64,000 nt of DNA, taken from Corynebacterium aurimucosum ATCC 700975. GTDB taxonomy: Bacteria > Actinomycetota > Actinomycetes > Mycobacteriales > Mycobacteriaceae. The notes beneath the pieces were generated by a model. The model did no database searches. It was not told the origin of the DNA and saw nothing but the letters and a program-made list of their open reading frames with translations. Location of the stretch: contig NZ_VDTC01000011.1 of assembly GCF_007672725.1 (NCBI RefSeq), forward strand, positions 1 to 64,000, read 5' to 3'. The position numbers and the translations under genes were made by a program. This document shows positions 34,226 to 43,640 of the stretch, one piece after another (within the stretch, counting starts at the first letter, position 1; each line of letters starts with the position of its first letter).

Positions 34226-34235
34226 CTTCACAGCG

Positions 34236-34308
34236 TGCCCCAGAGAGGATTCGAACCTCCGACACCGGCTTTAGGAGAGCCGTGCTCTATCCCCTGAGCT
34301 ACTGGGGC
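34236..34308 (-). tRNA. tRNA-Arg (anticodon CCU)
   Basis: On the minus strand the 73-nt sequence runs from GCCCCAG to CTGGGGC plus discriminator A. The D-arm is AGCTCAGGGGATAGAGC, the anticodon stem CGGCT/AGCCG carries the loop CTCCTAA (anticodon CCT), and the T-arm is GGAGGTTCGAATCCTC. It reads AGG codons. CCA is not encoded. Confidence 0.95.
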
Positions 34309-34396
34309 GGGGGTGCGTTGCGCACCTAGGTAAGACTAGCAGCCTCGCTTAGGGCGGCGGTAAAAGCGTCGCCTTTGGTCGCGCTGGTTGCTCGGC

Positions 34397-34681
34397 TTAT
34401 TCGCCGGCTAGCTCCGCGTACTTGGCGCGGACCTCGCTGGCGGAAGGGTTGGTGGCGTGCGTGCCGTCGGAGTAAAGGACGGTGGGCACGATGCGATTGC
34501 CGTCGTTGACGGATTCAATCCATGCGTTGATGTCGGCGGTGTCGGGGGCGTCGGCTTCGACGTCGACGAGCTCGTATGGGGTTTCGGTGCGGTCCAGGTT
34601 TTTGATCAGCTTGGCACAGAACGGGCACCAATCGGCGAAGAAGATGGTGACGTGCTCGGTGGTTTCCGGGGTAGTAGCCAT
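34397..34681 (-). CDS. mrx1: Mycoredoxin (glutaredoxin-like)
   Basis: A 94-aa thioredoxin-fold oxidoreductase with active site CPFC in FFADWCPFCAKL and the cis-Pro segment RIVPTVLY. In C. glutamicum Mrx1 reduces mycothiol mixed disulphides, and its gene lies next to folA (from memory). The start overlaps the folA stop by one base (TAATG), indicating translational coupling in a thyA-folA-mrx1 operon. Confidence 0.88.
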   Translation of the reverse strand: MATTPETTEHVTIFFADWCPFCAKLIKNLDRTETPYELVDVEADAPDTADINAWIESVNDGNRIVPTVLYSDGTHATNPSASEVRAKYAELAGE

Positions 34682-35226
34682 TATGCAGCAGCCTTTCTGT
34701 CGTAGGTGAGGAATCGGTATCTCATGGGCAGCTCACTCGGCGGCTGCCCGGGGATGGTGAGGTGTCCGGACTGTGAGGTCAGCCAGTCGGAATCGGCAGA
34801 CAAGCTGAACGCCTCAGGAACGCTCGGGGCCAGTACGGCATCGTCGCCGTAGGCATCGCCCACCTGCACGCCCATGAGGGTGAGCTCGATGGTATCCACG
34901 CGATCGAGAGCGGAGCTATAGAGCTGGCCGCCGCCGATGATCCAGGCGTCGTCAAGCGTGGCGTCAAGTGCGGAGTCGAGGTTGTCCACCACGGTGCCAC
35001 CCGCGGACCATTCGCCCGGCTGACGGCTGGACAGCACAATGTTCTCTCGGCCTGGCAGCGGGCGGAATTTGGGGTTGAGGGACTCCCAGGTCTTGCGGCC
35101 CATGATGACGGGCGCGCCCATGGTGACTTCCTTGAAGTGCTTGAGGTCCTCCGGCACGTGCCAGGGCATGACCACGCCGTCACCGATGACACCGTCGAGG
35201 GACTGGGCCCAGATTGCGCCCAGCAT
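34681..35226 (-). CDS. folA: Dihydrofolate reductase
   Basis: A 181-aa DHFR that reduces dihydrofolate to tetrahydrofolate with NADPH. Visible: [33 protein letters not shown] with the substrate-binding acid, VIMGRKTWESLN and WIIGGGQLYSSAL. It regenerates the folate oxidised by ThyA, encoded just upstream. TAATG overlaps at both ends (with thyA and mrx1) show tight coupling. Confidence 0.96.
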   Translation of the reverse strand: MLGAIWAQSLDGVIGDGVVMPWHVPEDLKHFKEVTMGAPVIMGRKTWESLNPKFRPLPGRENIVLSSRQPGEWSAGGTVVDNLDSALDATLDDAWIIGGGQLYSSALDRVDTIELTLMGVQVGDAYGDDAVLAPSVPEAFSLSADSDWLTSQSGHLTIPGQPPSELPMRYRFLTYDRKAAA

Positions 35227-36050
35227 TAGACGGAGACCTGTGCCTTGATGGTGGGGTGGGGGTCGTAGCCGATGACTTCAAAATCATCGAAGTCATAGTC
35301 AAAGAGGCTTTCGGCCTTGTGGAGCTTGAGCTGCGGGTATTCGCGCGGCTCGCGGGAGAGCTGTTCTTTGACCTGTTCGATGTGGTCGTTGTAGATGTGG
35401 CAATCCCCACCGGTCCAGATGAGCTCGCCCACCTCGAGGCCTGCTTGCTGGGCAAACATGTGGGTCAGCGCAGCATAGGAGGCCAAGTTGAAGGGAACAC
35501 CGAGGAACATGTCCGCGGAGCGCTGGTAGACCTGCATGGAGAGTTTGCCGTCCGCGACGTAGAGCTGGAAGAGCAGGTGGCAGGGCATGAGCGCCATCTT
35601 GTCCAGCTCAGACACATTCCACGCGGAGACCAAGTTGCGGCGCGAATCCGGGTTGTTCTTGAGCGTGTCCAGGGCGACCTGGATCTGGTCGATGTGCTGG
35701 CCATCCGGCGTGGGCCAGGAGCGCCACTGCACGCCGTAGACAGGGCCCAGCTCACCGTCCTCATCGGCCCACTCATTCCAGATACGGACCTTGTTTTCCT
35801 GCAGCCACTTCACGTTGGACTCGCCGCGTAGGAACCAGAGCAGCTCACCAATCACACCGTGGAAGTAGACCTTCTTGGTGGTCAGCAAAGGAAAAGACTC
35901 CGCCAAGTTATAGCGCAGCTGGGCGCCGAAGAGGGAACGGGTGCCGGTACCAGTGCGGTCACCTTTGGGTGCGCCTTCTTCGAGGACACGGCGCAGGAGG
36001 TCCTCGTACGGTGTTTTGAGGGATGAAGAAGCAGTGGGAGTTTCACTCAT
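35226..36050 (-). CDS. thyA: Thymidylate synthase
   Basis: A 274-aa ThyA that makes dTMP from dUMP and methylene-tetrahydrofolate. Key segments: [28 protein letters not shown], catalytic Cys in [31 protein letters not shown] and the dUMP-binding HIYNDH. The ATG at 36050 is preferred; TACACT ends 8 nt before it (leaderless type). First gene of thyA-folA-mrx1. Confidence 0.96.
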   Translation of the reverse strand: MSETPTASSSLKTPYEDLLRRVLEEGAPKGDRTGTGTRSLFGAQLRYNLAESFPLLTTKKVYFHGVIGELLWFLRGESNVKWLQENKVRIWNEWADEDGELGPVYGVQWRSWPTPDGQHIDQIQVALDTLKNNPDSRRNLVSAWNVSELDKMALMPCHLLFQLYVADGKLSMQVYQRSADMFLGVPFNLASYAALTHMFAQQAGLEVGELIWTGGDCHIYNDHIEQVKEQLSREPREYPQLKLHKAESLFDYDFDDFEVIGYDPHPTIKAQVSV

Positions 36051-36120
36051 GACGTCCAAGTGTAGAGCGTTCAAAAAGTCTTAGGTAGTGAGGCAGGGCT
36101 ACTAGTGGTTGGATTTGTCA

Positions 36121-36993
36121 CTACGCCGACTGAGCTTGATGAATAGCCTTTAATGCTTCGTCGGTTGGGGTCGCCTGCCATGAGGACTTAGTTCCGGTAA
36201 GAATGGAGGGACGGTCCCACAGGTATCTCATTTCTTGTAGGCCTCGCAGGTCCGTGCTGACAATGCCACCTAGCTTCAGCATCCATGGGCGAATCGTGAT
36301 GGGGGAGTGTTGGCATCCGGCGCTTCGAGCAAATTCAGCTTGGGTGAGCGCGGGCGCGCAAGGCGTGGAAACTATAGGGGGTGTCGATTCGTCCAGTAGT
36401 GCGTCAGCTAGCGCACGGGCGAAGTCGGGAAGGTACGTGACCGAGTGTTTAGCGTGTGCGTTAAAAAGAGCAAGGGGACGCTTCTTCCCGATGATGAGCT
36501 GATGGTAAACGCATCCGGGGCCGGCATCAGGGCCATACAGGTCGGATGCGATCACTGAGGTCGTGCGTGCAGGGGAAGCTAGGCGGTTCTCGATTAAGGC
36601 CGCTCGAACGCCAGGTTTGCCATTGCGAGATCGGGCGAGGGGAGTGTCAGGCGAAATTACCTCGTAAGTCTGGTCGAACCCATACATCGATTCGGGAAAG
36701 ACAACGGGGATACCCCGTTTGGCGGCTACCTCTAGCACGGTTTCTTCAGCTGGAATGAGCAGGTCGCGCCACTTTTGTGCGTCGTATGGGGCATGGATGC
36801 AGTGGGCAATTCCGTCGATCTGTTCTGGATAGGCGTCACTGTGTGTTGCATCGCCTTTCTTGAACTGCACGTTCCTACTGGCGGCGAAATGGGGCTGCCA
36901 TCGCGTCATGATTGTGCATGTGTGCCCTCTTTTAGCGAGTTCGCGTGAAAGTGATCGGCCCACGGGGCCTGCCCCGGTGATGAGAAAATGCAT
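36121..36993 (-). CDS. NAD(P)-binding epimerase/reductase-like protein
   Basis: A 290-aa atypical SDR/NmrA-like protein: FLITGAGPVGRSLSRELAKRG binds the dinucleotide; VVFPESMYGFDQTY and VIASDLYGPDAGPG sit where the epimerase catalytic and substrate loops lie, but a plain YxxxK is not evident, so catalysis is uncertain. GAGGT upstream gives a normal ribosome site. It is divergent from a TetR gene, and the pair separates thyA from cysQ, which I recall as neighbours in C. glutamicum; it is likely an acquired module. Confidence 0.75.
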   Translation of the reverse strand: MHFLITGAGPVGRSLSRELAKRGHTCTIMTRWQPHFAASRNVQFKKGDATHSDAYPEQIDGIAHCIHAPYDAQKWRDLLIPAEETVLEVAAKRGIPVVFPESMYGFDQTYEVISPDTPLARSRNGKPGVRAALIENRLASPARTTSVIASDLYGPDAGPGCVYHQLIIGKKRPLALFNAHAKHSVTYLPDFARALADALLDESTPPIVSTPCAPALTQAEFARSAGCQHSPITIRPWMLKLGGIVSTDLRGLQEMRYLWDRPSILTGTKSSWQATPTDEALKAIHQAQSA

Positions 36994-37021
36994 TAGGTGA
37001 CCTCTGCTCTAAATAGTGACT

Positions 37022-37075
37022 AGTGCTCTCTAATTCTATAATTGCAGTTATTCAGATTCAAGAGCAGTGCTCTCT
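37022..37075. promoter_or_regulatory. Repeated AGTGCTCTCT sites, likely TetR operators
   Basis: AGTGCTCTCT occurs at 37022-37031 and 37066-37075; the second belongs to the palindrome AGAGCAGTGCTCT (37061-37073). They lie in the divergent promoter of the epimerase-like and TetR genes. TATAGT at 37086-37091 is a -10-like box 6 nt before the tetR ATG. Confidence 0.45.
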
Positions 37076-37097
37076 TTCTTGTTGATATAGTTTCTAT

Positions 37098-37766
37098 ATG
37101 TCAATGACCCCAAGAGCGCGTGCTCGCGAACAGACGATGTTGCGCATTGTTGAGGTAGGGCGGGAGCAACTTGATAAAGGCGGCCCAGAAGCCTTGAATC
37201 TTCGTGCAATTGCACGTGATTTGGGGATAGTTTCTTCGGGTATCTACCGCTATGTGCCCGACAGGGCCCACCTATTAACGATGCTGATCGTTGATGCGTT
37301 TGAAGCACTTGATGATGCCGTCGCGCGAGGAATCGGTGAGGCTACCGAGACGCGGGACAGATTCCTGCGCCTTGTGTTTGCTATGAGGGCGTGGGCTTTG
37401 AAGTTTCCTCAAAGGTGGGCGCTAATTTATGGCACGCCCATCATTGGATACGAAGCGCCAGCTTCAGAGACTGCGGTCGCGGGTACAAAAGTTAGTCGGC
37501 GTCTGGCCGAGTTGTTAACTGAGGCCTCGGTTGAACAGTTAGAACCGCGTTCCTCTCAGTTCTCGCGCGACCTTGCCGCAGCCGCTGATGAGCTTGATGT
37601 AGAACTTTCCGCTGACGTCATGGAAAAGGCGCTTGAAGCGTGGATAAGTATTATTGGCGTAATAAATGCCGAGGTATTTGGATACCTCGGCAAAGACACG
37701 CTGCATGACCACCACGAGTTAAATGCTCGAATGGTCTCTCGTCTTGCAGATGAGTTGGGGATTTAA
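37098..37766 (+). CDS. TetR family regulator (WHG-type C-terminal domain)
   Basis: A 222-aa TetR protein. HTH: ALNLRAIARDLGIVSSGIYRYVPDRAHLLTML. The C-terminal domain resembles the TetR_C_13/WHG type: FAMRAWALKFPQRWALIYGTPI. It probably represses itself and the divergent epimerase-like gene. Leaderless start inferred. Codon use is AT-richer than the flanking core genes. Confidence 0.87.
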   Translation: MSMTPRARAREQTMLRIVEVGREQLDKGGPEALNLRAIARDLGIVSSGIYRYVPDRAHLLTMLIVDAFEALDDAVARGIGEATETRDRFLRLVFAMRAWALKFPQRWALIYGTPIIGYEAPASETAVAGTKVSRRLAELLTEASVEQLEPRSSQFSRDLAAAADELDVELSADVMEKALEAWISIIGVINAEVFGYLGKDTLHDHHELNARMVSRLADELGI

Positions 37767-37773
37767 CCTAGCT

Positions 37774-37800
37774 GTGCTGCATAGAAGGGTAACGCAGCAC
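37774..37800. terminator. Hairpin between convergent genes
   Basis: GTGCTGC (37774-37780) and GCAGCAC (37794-37800) pair perfectly between tetR and cysQ. No T-run; weak evidence. Confidence 0.4.
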
Positions 37801-37807
37801 GAGAAAC

Positions 37808-38566
37808 CTAGTAACCGCCGTTGGCCTCCGCGTAGGCGGCGGCGTGTTCCAGAATCTCGTCTGCTAGCTCCGGGCGGCAGATCAGCAGATCCGGGATGAA
37901 GGTGTCCTCGTTATTGAACTTGATGGGGGAGCCGTCCAGACGCGAGCAGTGCAGGCCCGCAGCCAAAGCCACGCCCACCGGGGCGGCCTGGTCCCACTCG
38001 TACTGACCGCCGGCGTGGATATAAGCGTCATAGTCACCCAAGAGCACGTGGATGGCCTTCGCGCCCGCGGAGCCCGCGCCGACAGTTTCAAAGCCCATCT
38101 TCTCCGCAACATAACCCGCAACCTTCGGCGGGCGGTTGCGAGAGACCACGAACTTCTTCGACAGCGGGCCCGTCACCGCGCGCACATCGGAGGACTTAAA
38201 AGTCACGCCCATGTCTGGCATGCCGACGGCCGCGTGGATCGGGGTGCCGTTTTCCACCAGCGCGATGTGCACGGCCCAGTCCTGACGGCCGGTAGCGAAC
38301 TCCTTGGTGCCGTCGAGCGGGTCGATGATCCACACGCGGTCCTTCTTCAAACGGCTCAAATCATCGGCGGCCTCCTCCGACAGGACGCCATCCTGCGGGC
38401 GGTGCTGCTCAAGGACGCGGGCGATCCATTCCTGAGCGGCTTCATCGCCGGCATCACCCAGCGCCAAGCCGCGCAGCAGGCCACCGTTGCGCACGCCTTT
38501 GAGGATCTCGCCACAGCCATCGGCGAGGGAGTTGGTCAGACGGGAATCAGAAATCTCAACGGTCAT
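37808..38566 (-). CDS. cysQ: 3'(2'),5'-bisphosphate nucleotidase, CysQ
   Basis: A 252-aa inositol monophosphatase-superfamily enzyme. Metal-binding motifs: LSEEAADD, WIIDPLDGTKEFATGR (DPLDGT) and EWDQAAPVGVALAAG (WDxAxP). CysQ removes 3'-phosphoadenosine phosphate from sulphate assimilation. The open frame continues upstream but overlaps lhr; the ATG at 38566 is supported by TAATCT 7 nt before it. Only 34 bp separate it from divergent lhr. Confidence 0.92.
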   Translation of the reverse strand: MTVEISDSRLTNSLADGCGEILKGVRNGGLLRGLALGDAGDEAAQEWIARVLEQHRPQDGVLSEEAADDLSRLKKDRVWIIDPLDGTKEFATGRQDWAVHIALVENGTPIHAAVGMPDMGVTFKSSDVRAVTGPLSKKFVVSRNRPPKVAGYVAEKMGFETVGAGSAGAKAIHVLLGDYDAYIHAGGQYEWDQAAPVGVALAAGLHCSRLDGSPIKFNNEDTFIPDLLICRPELADEILEHAAAYAEANGGY

Positions 38567-38600
38567 AGTGACCAGATTAGCGCGCGCGATACAGTAGGGC
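38567..38600. promoter_or_regulatory. 34-bp divergent promoter of cysQ and lhr
   Basis: The minus strand has TAATCT (38579-38574) 7 nt before the cysQ ATG; the plus strand has TACAGT (38590-38595) 5 nt before the lhr ATG. Both genes therefore appear leaderless from back-to-back promoters with no room for separate leaders. Confidence 0.5.
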
Positions 38601-41600
38601 ATGTCCAAAAACGTTCTGGCGAAATTCCGCCCGCAGGTTGCTGGCTGGTTCGCCGACGTATTTGCTGCCCCCACCCCGGTCCAAGAGCAGGCATGGGAGG
38701 CGATTTCCGGCGGTGCGAACGCACTGGTTGTGGCGCCAACCGGTTCCGGTAAGACGCTCGCGGCTTTCCTGTGGGCCTTGAATTCCCTGGTGGAGCGCGA
38801 AGGCCAGACCGCCCTGCCGCTGAGCAATGAGCCGTCCCGCGAGGGCGCTCATGATGGCGTGAGAGTGCTGTATATCTCACCACTCAAGGCCCTGGGCGTG
38901 GACGTGGAGAACAATTTGCGCGCTCCGCTCAACGGCATTGCTCGCACCGCCGAGCGGCTGGGCTTGGAGGTGCCGGATATTACCGTCGGTGTGCGCTCGG
39001 GGGATACCCCGCAGGCAGAGCGCGCCCGCCAGGTACGCAAGCCACCGGACATCCTCATCACCACGCCGGAATCGGCCTACTTGATGCTCACCTCCAAGGC
39101 GGCGGGGATTTTGAAGACCGTGGATACCGTCATCATCGATGAGATCCACGCCCTGGCCGGCACCAAGCGCGGCGTGCACCTAGCGCTGACCTTGGAGCGC
39201 CTCGGACTCATCGCCGGGGAATTTCAGCGCATCGGGCTTTCCGCCACGGTGCGCCCGCTGAGTGCTGTCGCGAACTTCTTGGGCGGTGACCGCCCCGTGG
39301 ACATCATCGCCCCGCCCGCGAAAAAGCACTGGCAGCTCGACGTCCACGTGCCGGTCGAGGACATGTCGGACCTGCCCACCCCGGAGCAAGGCTCGCCCAT
39401 CGGGGAGGCGACTGTCGACGACCCCCTTGGCATCACCGAAGGCCCCCAAGACGCGTTGCGCTTATACGCGCAACGCGGGGAAACTAACACGCAGGGCGGG
39501 GTTGGAGATTCCGCCCTGCCCACGGCGAAATCCATCTGGCCCTTCATCGAAGAAGAGCTCTACGCCGAAGTCATGGAGAAGCGCTCCACGCTCGTCTTCG
39601 TCAACTCGCGCCGCACCGCCGAGCGGCTCACCAGCCGGCTCAACGAGCTCTATGCCCAGGAGCACGATCCGGAGTCCTTGAGCCCGGCTACCCGGCGCGA
39701 CCCGGCCCAGCTGATGAAGCAAGTGGACGTCGCCGGGAAGGCTCCTGCCGTCATCGCCCGCGCGCACCACGGCTCGGTGTCCAAGGATGAGCGCGCGCTA
39801 ACGGAGACCATGCTCAAGGAAGGCACGCTCAAGGCGGTGGTGGCCACGAGCTCCCTGGAGCTGGGCATCGACATGGGTGCGGTGGAGCTGGTGGTGCAGG
39901 TGGAATCCCCGCCGTCGGTGGCTTCCGGCCTGCAGCGCGTGGGCCGCGCCGGGCACTCCGTCGGCGCGGTCTCTCATGGCTCCTTCTATCCCAAGCACCG
40001 CGCGGATCTCGTGCAATCCGCGCTTACCGTCGCCCGCATGGAGGAGGGCCTCATCGAGGAAATGCACTCCCCGCACAACCCGTTGGATGTCTTGGCACAG
40101 CAGACGGTGGCGGCGGTGGTGGCGTCGGCAAGCGCGGGCACGAGTGAAGGACTCGAGGCCGACGCTTGGTACGACACCGTGCGCCGCGCCTGGCCCTATA
40201 AGGACCTGGCGCGCGAGGTCTTCGACTCCGTGCTGGACCTGGTCAGTGGCGTGTATCCTTCGACGGATTTTGCGGAGCTGAAACCCCGTGTGGTCTATGA
40301 CCGCGTGACGGGCGTGCTCACCCCGCGCCCCGGCGCGCAGCGCGTGGCGGTGACCAACGGCGGCACCATCCCGGACCGCGGCATGTTTGGGGTGTTCCTC
40401 GTGGGAACTGGTGAGGCCGGTTCCGCGCCGCGCCGCGTGGGCGAGCTCGATGAGGAAATGGTTTATGAAACCCGGGTGGGGGATATCTTCACTCTGGGCG
40501 CGACGAGCTGGCGCGTGGAAGAGATTACGCGCGACCAGGTGCTGGTGACACCCGCGCCGGGGCATACGGGGCGTTTGCCTTTCTGGAATGGTGACTCCGC
40601 GGGGCGGCCCTATGAGTTGGGTAAGGCGTTGGGTGCGTTCCGGCGTGAAGCATTTTCGGACCCGTCGGTGGTGCGCGGTGCTGATGAGAACGCGCGGCGC
40701 AATATCGCTGCCTACCTGCAGGAGCAGAACGAGGCCACCGGGCTCATCCCGGATGAGAAGACGCTGCTGCTAGAGCGATTCACGGATGAGCTGGGGGATT
40801 GGCGCGTGCTGCTGCACACCCCGTTTGGCAGGCCGGTGAATGCGGCGTGGGCACTGGCGGTGGGACAGCGCGTGGCGGAGCGCACCGGGATGGACGCCCA
40901 GGCTGTGGCGGGCGATGATGGCATCGTGCTGCGCCTGCCGCAGGGGGAGCAGGACCCGGATGCTTCGCTGTTTCTTTTCGACGCCGATGAGATAGCGGAC
41001 ATCGTCACCGAGCAGGTGGGAAACTCCGCGCTCTTTGCTTCCCGTTTCCGGGAGTGCGCGGCGCGAGCGCTGCTTCTGCCGCGGCGTAACCCGGGCAAGC
41101 GCGCGCCCTTGTGGCAGCAGCGCCAGCGCGCGGAGCAGCTTCTCGACGTCGCCCGCAACTACCCGTCCTTCCCCATCATCCTGGAGACCGTGCGCGAGTG
41201 CGTGCAGGACGTCTACGACCTGCCGGCGCTCACGGAGGTCATGCGGGAGCTGGCGCACCGCCGCATTCGCATCGCGGAGGTCACCACGGAGCAGCCTTCG
41301 CCGTTCGCATCTTCGCTGCTGTTCAACTACACCGGCGCGTTCATGTACGAGGGGGACTCGCCCCTGGCGGAAAAGCGCGCGGCGGCCTTGGCGTTGGACC
41401 CGGCGTTGCTGGCGAAGCTTCTGGGCACGGTGGAGTTGCGCGAGCTTCTCTCCGCTGAAGTCATTGCTGAAGTCCACGCCCAGCTGCAGCGCACCGCCCC
41501 GGAACGCCAGGCGCGGACCACCGAGGAGGTCGCGGACCTGCTGCGCGTGCTGGGCCCCATCCCGGTCGATGAGTTCGGCGCGCACGCCACGGTGCCATTG

Positions 41601-43553
41601 AGTGCACTCGATGCGCTTGGTTCGCGGATCATGCGGGTGCGCATCAACGGCCGCGAGCACCTGGCCCAAGCGCTTGATGCGCCGCTGCTTCGCGACGGCC
41701 TGGGCATCCCCGTCCCGCCCGGCATCCCCGCCCAGCAAGCCACGATTACCGACGCTCTGGATCAACTAATCAGCCGCTGGGCGCGCACGCGCGGGCCGTT
41801 TGTGGCGCGCGATGTGCAGGAGGCCTTTGGCCTGTCGGCCGCGGTGACGCATTCCACGCTGAGTGGGCTGGATTCCATCCTGGCGGGGCATTACCGCCAG
41901 GGCGTGGAGGAGCAGGAGTACTGCGCGGCGGAGGTGCTCAAGGTCATCCGCTCGCGCTCGCTGGCAGCCGCGCGGGCGGCCACGCAGCCGGTTTCGCCTG
42001 CGGCCTTTGGGCGTTTCCTCCCTGACTGGCAGCAGGTGGCGGCGGTGGGCCGGCGCCCGGTGCTGCGCGGGGTGGACGGCGTCTTTGCGGTCATCGAGCA
42101 GCTGGCCGGCGTGCGCATGCCGGCCTCGGCCTGGGAGAGCCTCATCTTGCCTGCGCGTGTAGGGGACTATTCGCCGACGATGCTCGATGAGCTGACCACC
42201 GGCGGCGAGGTCCTTATCGTGGGCGCGGGCAAGGCTGGCTCCAACGACCCCTGGATCATGTTGTTGCCGGCGGACTATGCCGCGCAGCTTGCCCCGCAGG
42301 TCTCTGCGGAGGAGGCTGGCGTGTCCATGCTGCAGACCCAGCTGCTGGAGGCCTTGCAAGGCGGTGGCAGCTATCTTATCTCCGATATTCAACCGCAGCT
42401 GAGCGGTACGCCCGAGGAGGTTCGCGAGGCCCTCTGGGGTCTGGTGGAGGCAGGGCTAGTCAGCCCCGATTCCTTCGCTCCTATTCGGGCTCACCTTGCC
42501 GCAGGCGGTCCTGCCGGGCGTACGGCGCATCGCGCGCGGCGCAGACCATCGCGTTCGCGACTGCGCATGGGGCGCACTTCCTTTGCGCAATCGCTCAATG
42601 TGTCTGGTGCGCAGGCCGCACCAGACGTGGTGGGGCGGTGGTCGCTGTCCGTGCCCGCCGCGACGGATGCAACGTCGCGTTCCATCGCGCATGGCGAGGC
42701 CTGGCTGGACCGATATGGCGTGCTTACCCGTGGCTCTGTGGTGGCCGAGGACGTCCTCGGCGGCTTCGCCCTGGCTTATAAGGTGCTCTCCGGTTTTGAG
42801 GAATCTGGCAAGGCCATGCGCGGCTACGTCATTGAAGGACTAGGTGCGGCGCAGTTCTCCACGCCCGCGGTCATCGACCGCCTACGCGGGGTGGATGATT
42901 CCCCCGACATCACGGGCTGGCCTTCTGGTACCCGCGAGCCGCAGACCTATGTCCTTGCCGCGACCGACCCGGCCAACCCATATGGTGCGGCGCTGTCCTG
43001 GCCTCCCACCGACGCCGGCGAATCCGCGGCCCGCCCGACCCGCGCCGCGGGTGCCTTGGTGGTGCTCATGGATGGCCTGCCCGTAGCCCACCTGACCCGC
43101 GGCGGGAAGACGTTGACCACGTTCTTCAACGCTTTGCCCGAGGGCATCGAGCGCACCGAGGTACTAGCCGCAGTGCTTGCAGGCCTCAACGAGCTGGTGG
43201 CCGCTGGGCGCTTGAGCAAGCTGGTCATTGAAAAAGCGAATGGGCGGCCGATCTTCGAGTCGAAGCTTGGCGGCGAACTGCGTGCACTGGGTGCGGCACT
43301 AACCCCGAAGGGCGTGCGGATTACGGGGGCTGCCCACACCGCCTCTTCCGGCCGTGCAGGACAGCACGGCCAATCTGGAGAAGCCGCGCGCTCCGCCGAG
43401 CCTTACCGTCCCGCACGTCGCGGTGGGCGCCGTGCTGTCGAGGCGATGGAGGAACTCACCTTCGATGATCCGGAGGATTCCACTGAGTCTGGTGGCCGAT
43501 CGACTGCACCAAGCAGCCCAGGTGGTTTCCGCCCGCGCCGTCGACGCCGCTGA
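38601..43553 (+). CDS. lhr: Large ATP-dependent helicase Lhr
   Basis: A 1650-aa superfamily 2 helicase, long even for Lhr (~1500 aa in mycobacteria and E. coli). The Lhr core (~1-860) has Walker A VVAPTGSGKT, DEIH in IIDEIHALAGTKRG, SATVRPL (motif III), ATSSLELGIDMGAVELV and QRVGRAGHSVG (motif VI), then winged-helix and beta-barrel domains. The long C-terminal part (~860-1600) contains tandem winged-helix repeats; the last ~60 residues are Gly/Arg-rich. Mycobacterial Lhr is a 3'-5' ssDNA translocase induced by DNA damage. Divergent from cysQ. Confidence 0.95.
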   Translation: MSKNVLAKFRPQVAGWFADVFAAPTPVQEQAWEAISGGANALVVAPTGSGKTLAAFLWALNSLVEREGQTALPLSNEPSREGAHDGVRVLYISPLKALGVDVENNLRAPLNGIARTAERLGLEVPDITVGVRSGDTPQAERARQVRKPPDILITTPESAYLMLTSKAAGILKTVDTVIIDEIHALAGTKRGVHLALTLERLGLIAGEFQRIGLSATVRPLSAVANFLGGDRPVDIIAPPAKKHWQLDVHVPVEDMSDLPTPEQGSPIGEATVDDPLGITEGPQDALRLYAQRGETNTQGGVGDSALPTAKSIWPFIEEELYAEVMEKRSTLVFVNSRRTAERLTSRLNELYAQEHDPESLSPATRRDPAQLMKQVDVAGKAPAVIARAHHGSVSKDERALTETMLKEGTLKAVVATSSLELGIDMGAVELVVQVESPPSVASGLQRVGRAGHSVGAVSHGSFYPKHRADLVQSALTVARMEEGLIEEMHSPHNPLDVLAQQTVAAVVASASAGTSEGLEADAWYDTVRRAWPYKDLAREVFDSVLDLVSGVYPSTDFAELKPRVVYDRVTGVLTPRPGAQRVAVTNGGTIPDRGMFGVFLVGTGEAGSAPRRVGELDEEMVYETRVGDIFTLGATSWRVEEITRDQVLVTPAPGHTGRLPFWNGDSAGRPYELGKALGAFRREAFSDPSVVRGADENARRNIAAYLQEQNEATGLIPDEKTLLLERFTDELGDWRVLLHTPFGRPVNAAWALAVGQRVAERTGMDAQAVAGDDGIVLRLPQGEQDPDASLFLFDADEIADIVTEQVGNSALFASRFRECAARALLLPRRNPGKRAPLWQQRQRAEQLLDVARNYPSFPIILETVRECVQDVYDLPALTEVMRELAHRRIRIAEVTTEQPSPFASSLLFNYTGAFMYEGDSPLAEKRAAALALDPALLAKLLGTVELRELLSAEVIAEVHAQLQRTAPERQARTTEEVADLLRVLGPIPVDEFGAHATVPLSALDALGSRIMRVRINGREHLAQALDAPLLRDGLGIPVPPGIPAQQATITDALDQLISRWARTRGPFVARDVQEAFGLSAAVTHSTLSGLDSILAGHYRQGVEEQEYCAAEVLKVIRSRSLAAARAATQPVSPAAFGRFLPDWQQVAAVGRRPVLRGVDGVFAVIEQLAGVRMPASAWESLILPARVGDYSPTMLDELTTGGEVLIVGAGKAGSNDPWIMLLPADYAAQLAPQVSAEEAGVSMLQTQLLEALQGGGSYLISDIQPQLSGTPEEVREALWGLVEAGLVSPDSFAPIRAHLAAGGPAGRTAHRARRRPSRSRLRMGRTSFAQSLNVSGAQAAPDVVGRWSLSVPAATDATSRSIAHGEAWLDRYGVLTRGSVVAEDVLGGFALAYKVLSGFEESGKAMRGYVIEGLGAAQFSTPAVIDRLRGVDDSPDITGWPSGTREPQTYVLAATDPANPYGAALSWPPTDAGESAARPTRAAGALVVLMDGLPVAHLTRGGKTLTTFFNALPEGIERTEVLAAVLAGLNELVAAGRLSKLVIEKANGRPIFESKLGGELRALGAALTPKGVRITGAAHTASSGRAGQHGQSGEAARSAEPYRPARRGGRRAVEAMEELTFDDPEDSTESGGRSTAPSSPGGFRPRRRRR

Positions 43554-43573
43554 ATGATATTCACCTTCATTTA

Positions 43574-43590
43574 GCCCACGGGCTTTTCAT
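43574..43590 (+). terminator. Small terminator behind lhr
   Basis: AGCCC-AC-GGGCT followed by TTT. Short stem, moderate support. Confidence 0.45.
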
Positions 43591-43640
43591 GGGTCTAACC
43601 TCAAAAGCTGATAGCCCAATAGAAAAGGAGTCTTGTTTCC

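Noticed and set aside
38567..38827. N-terminal extension of CysQ to 339 aa
   Set aside because: The added part overlaps lhr and encodes a low-quality sequence; the ATG at 38566 matches family length.
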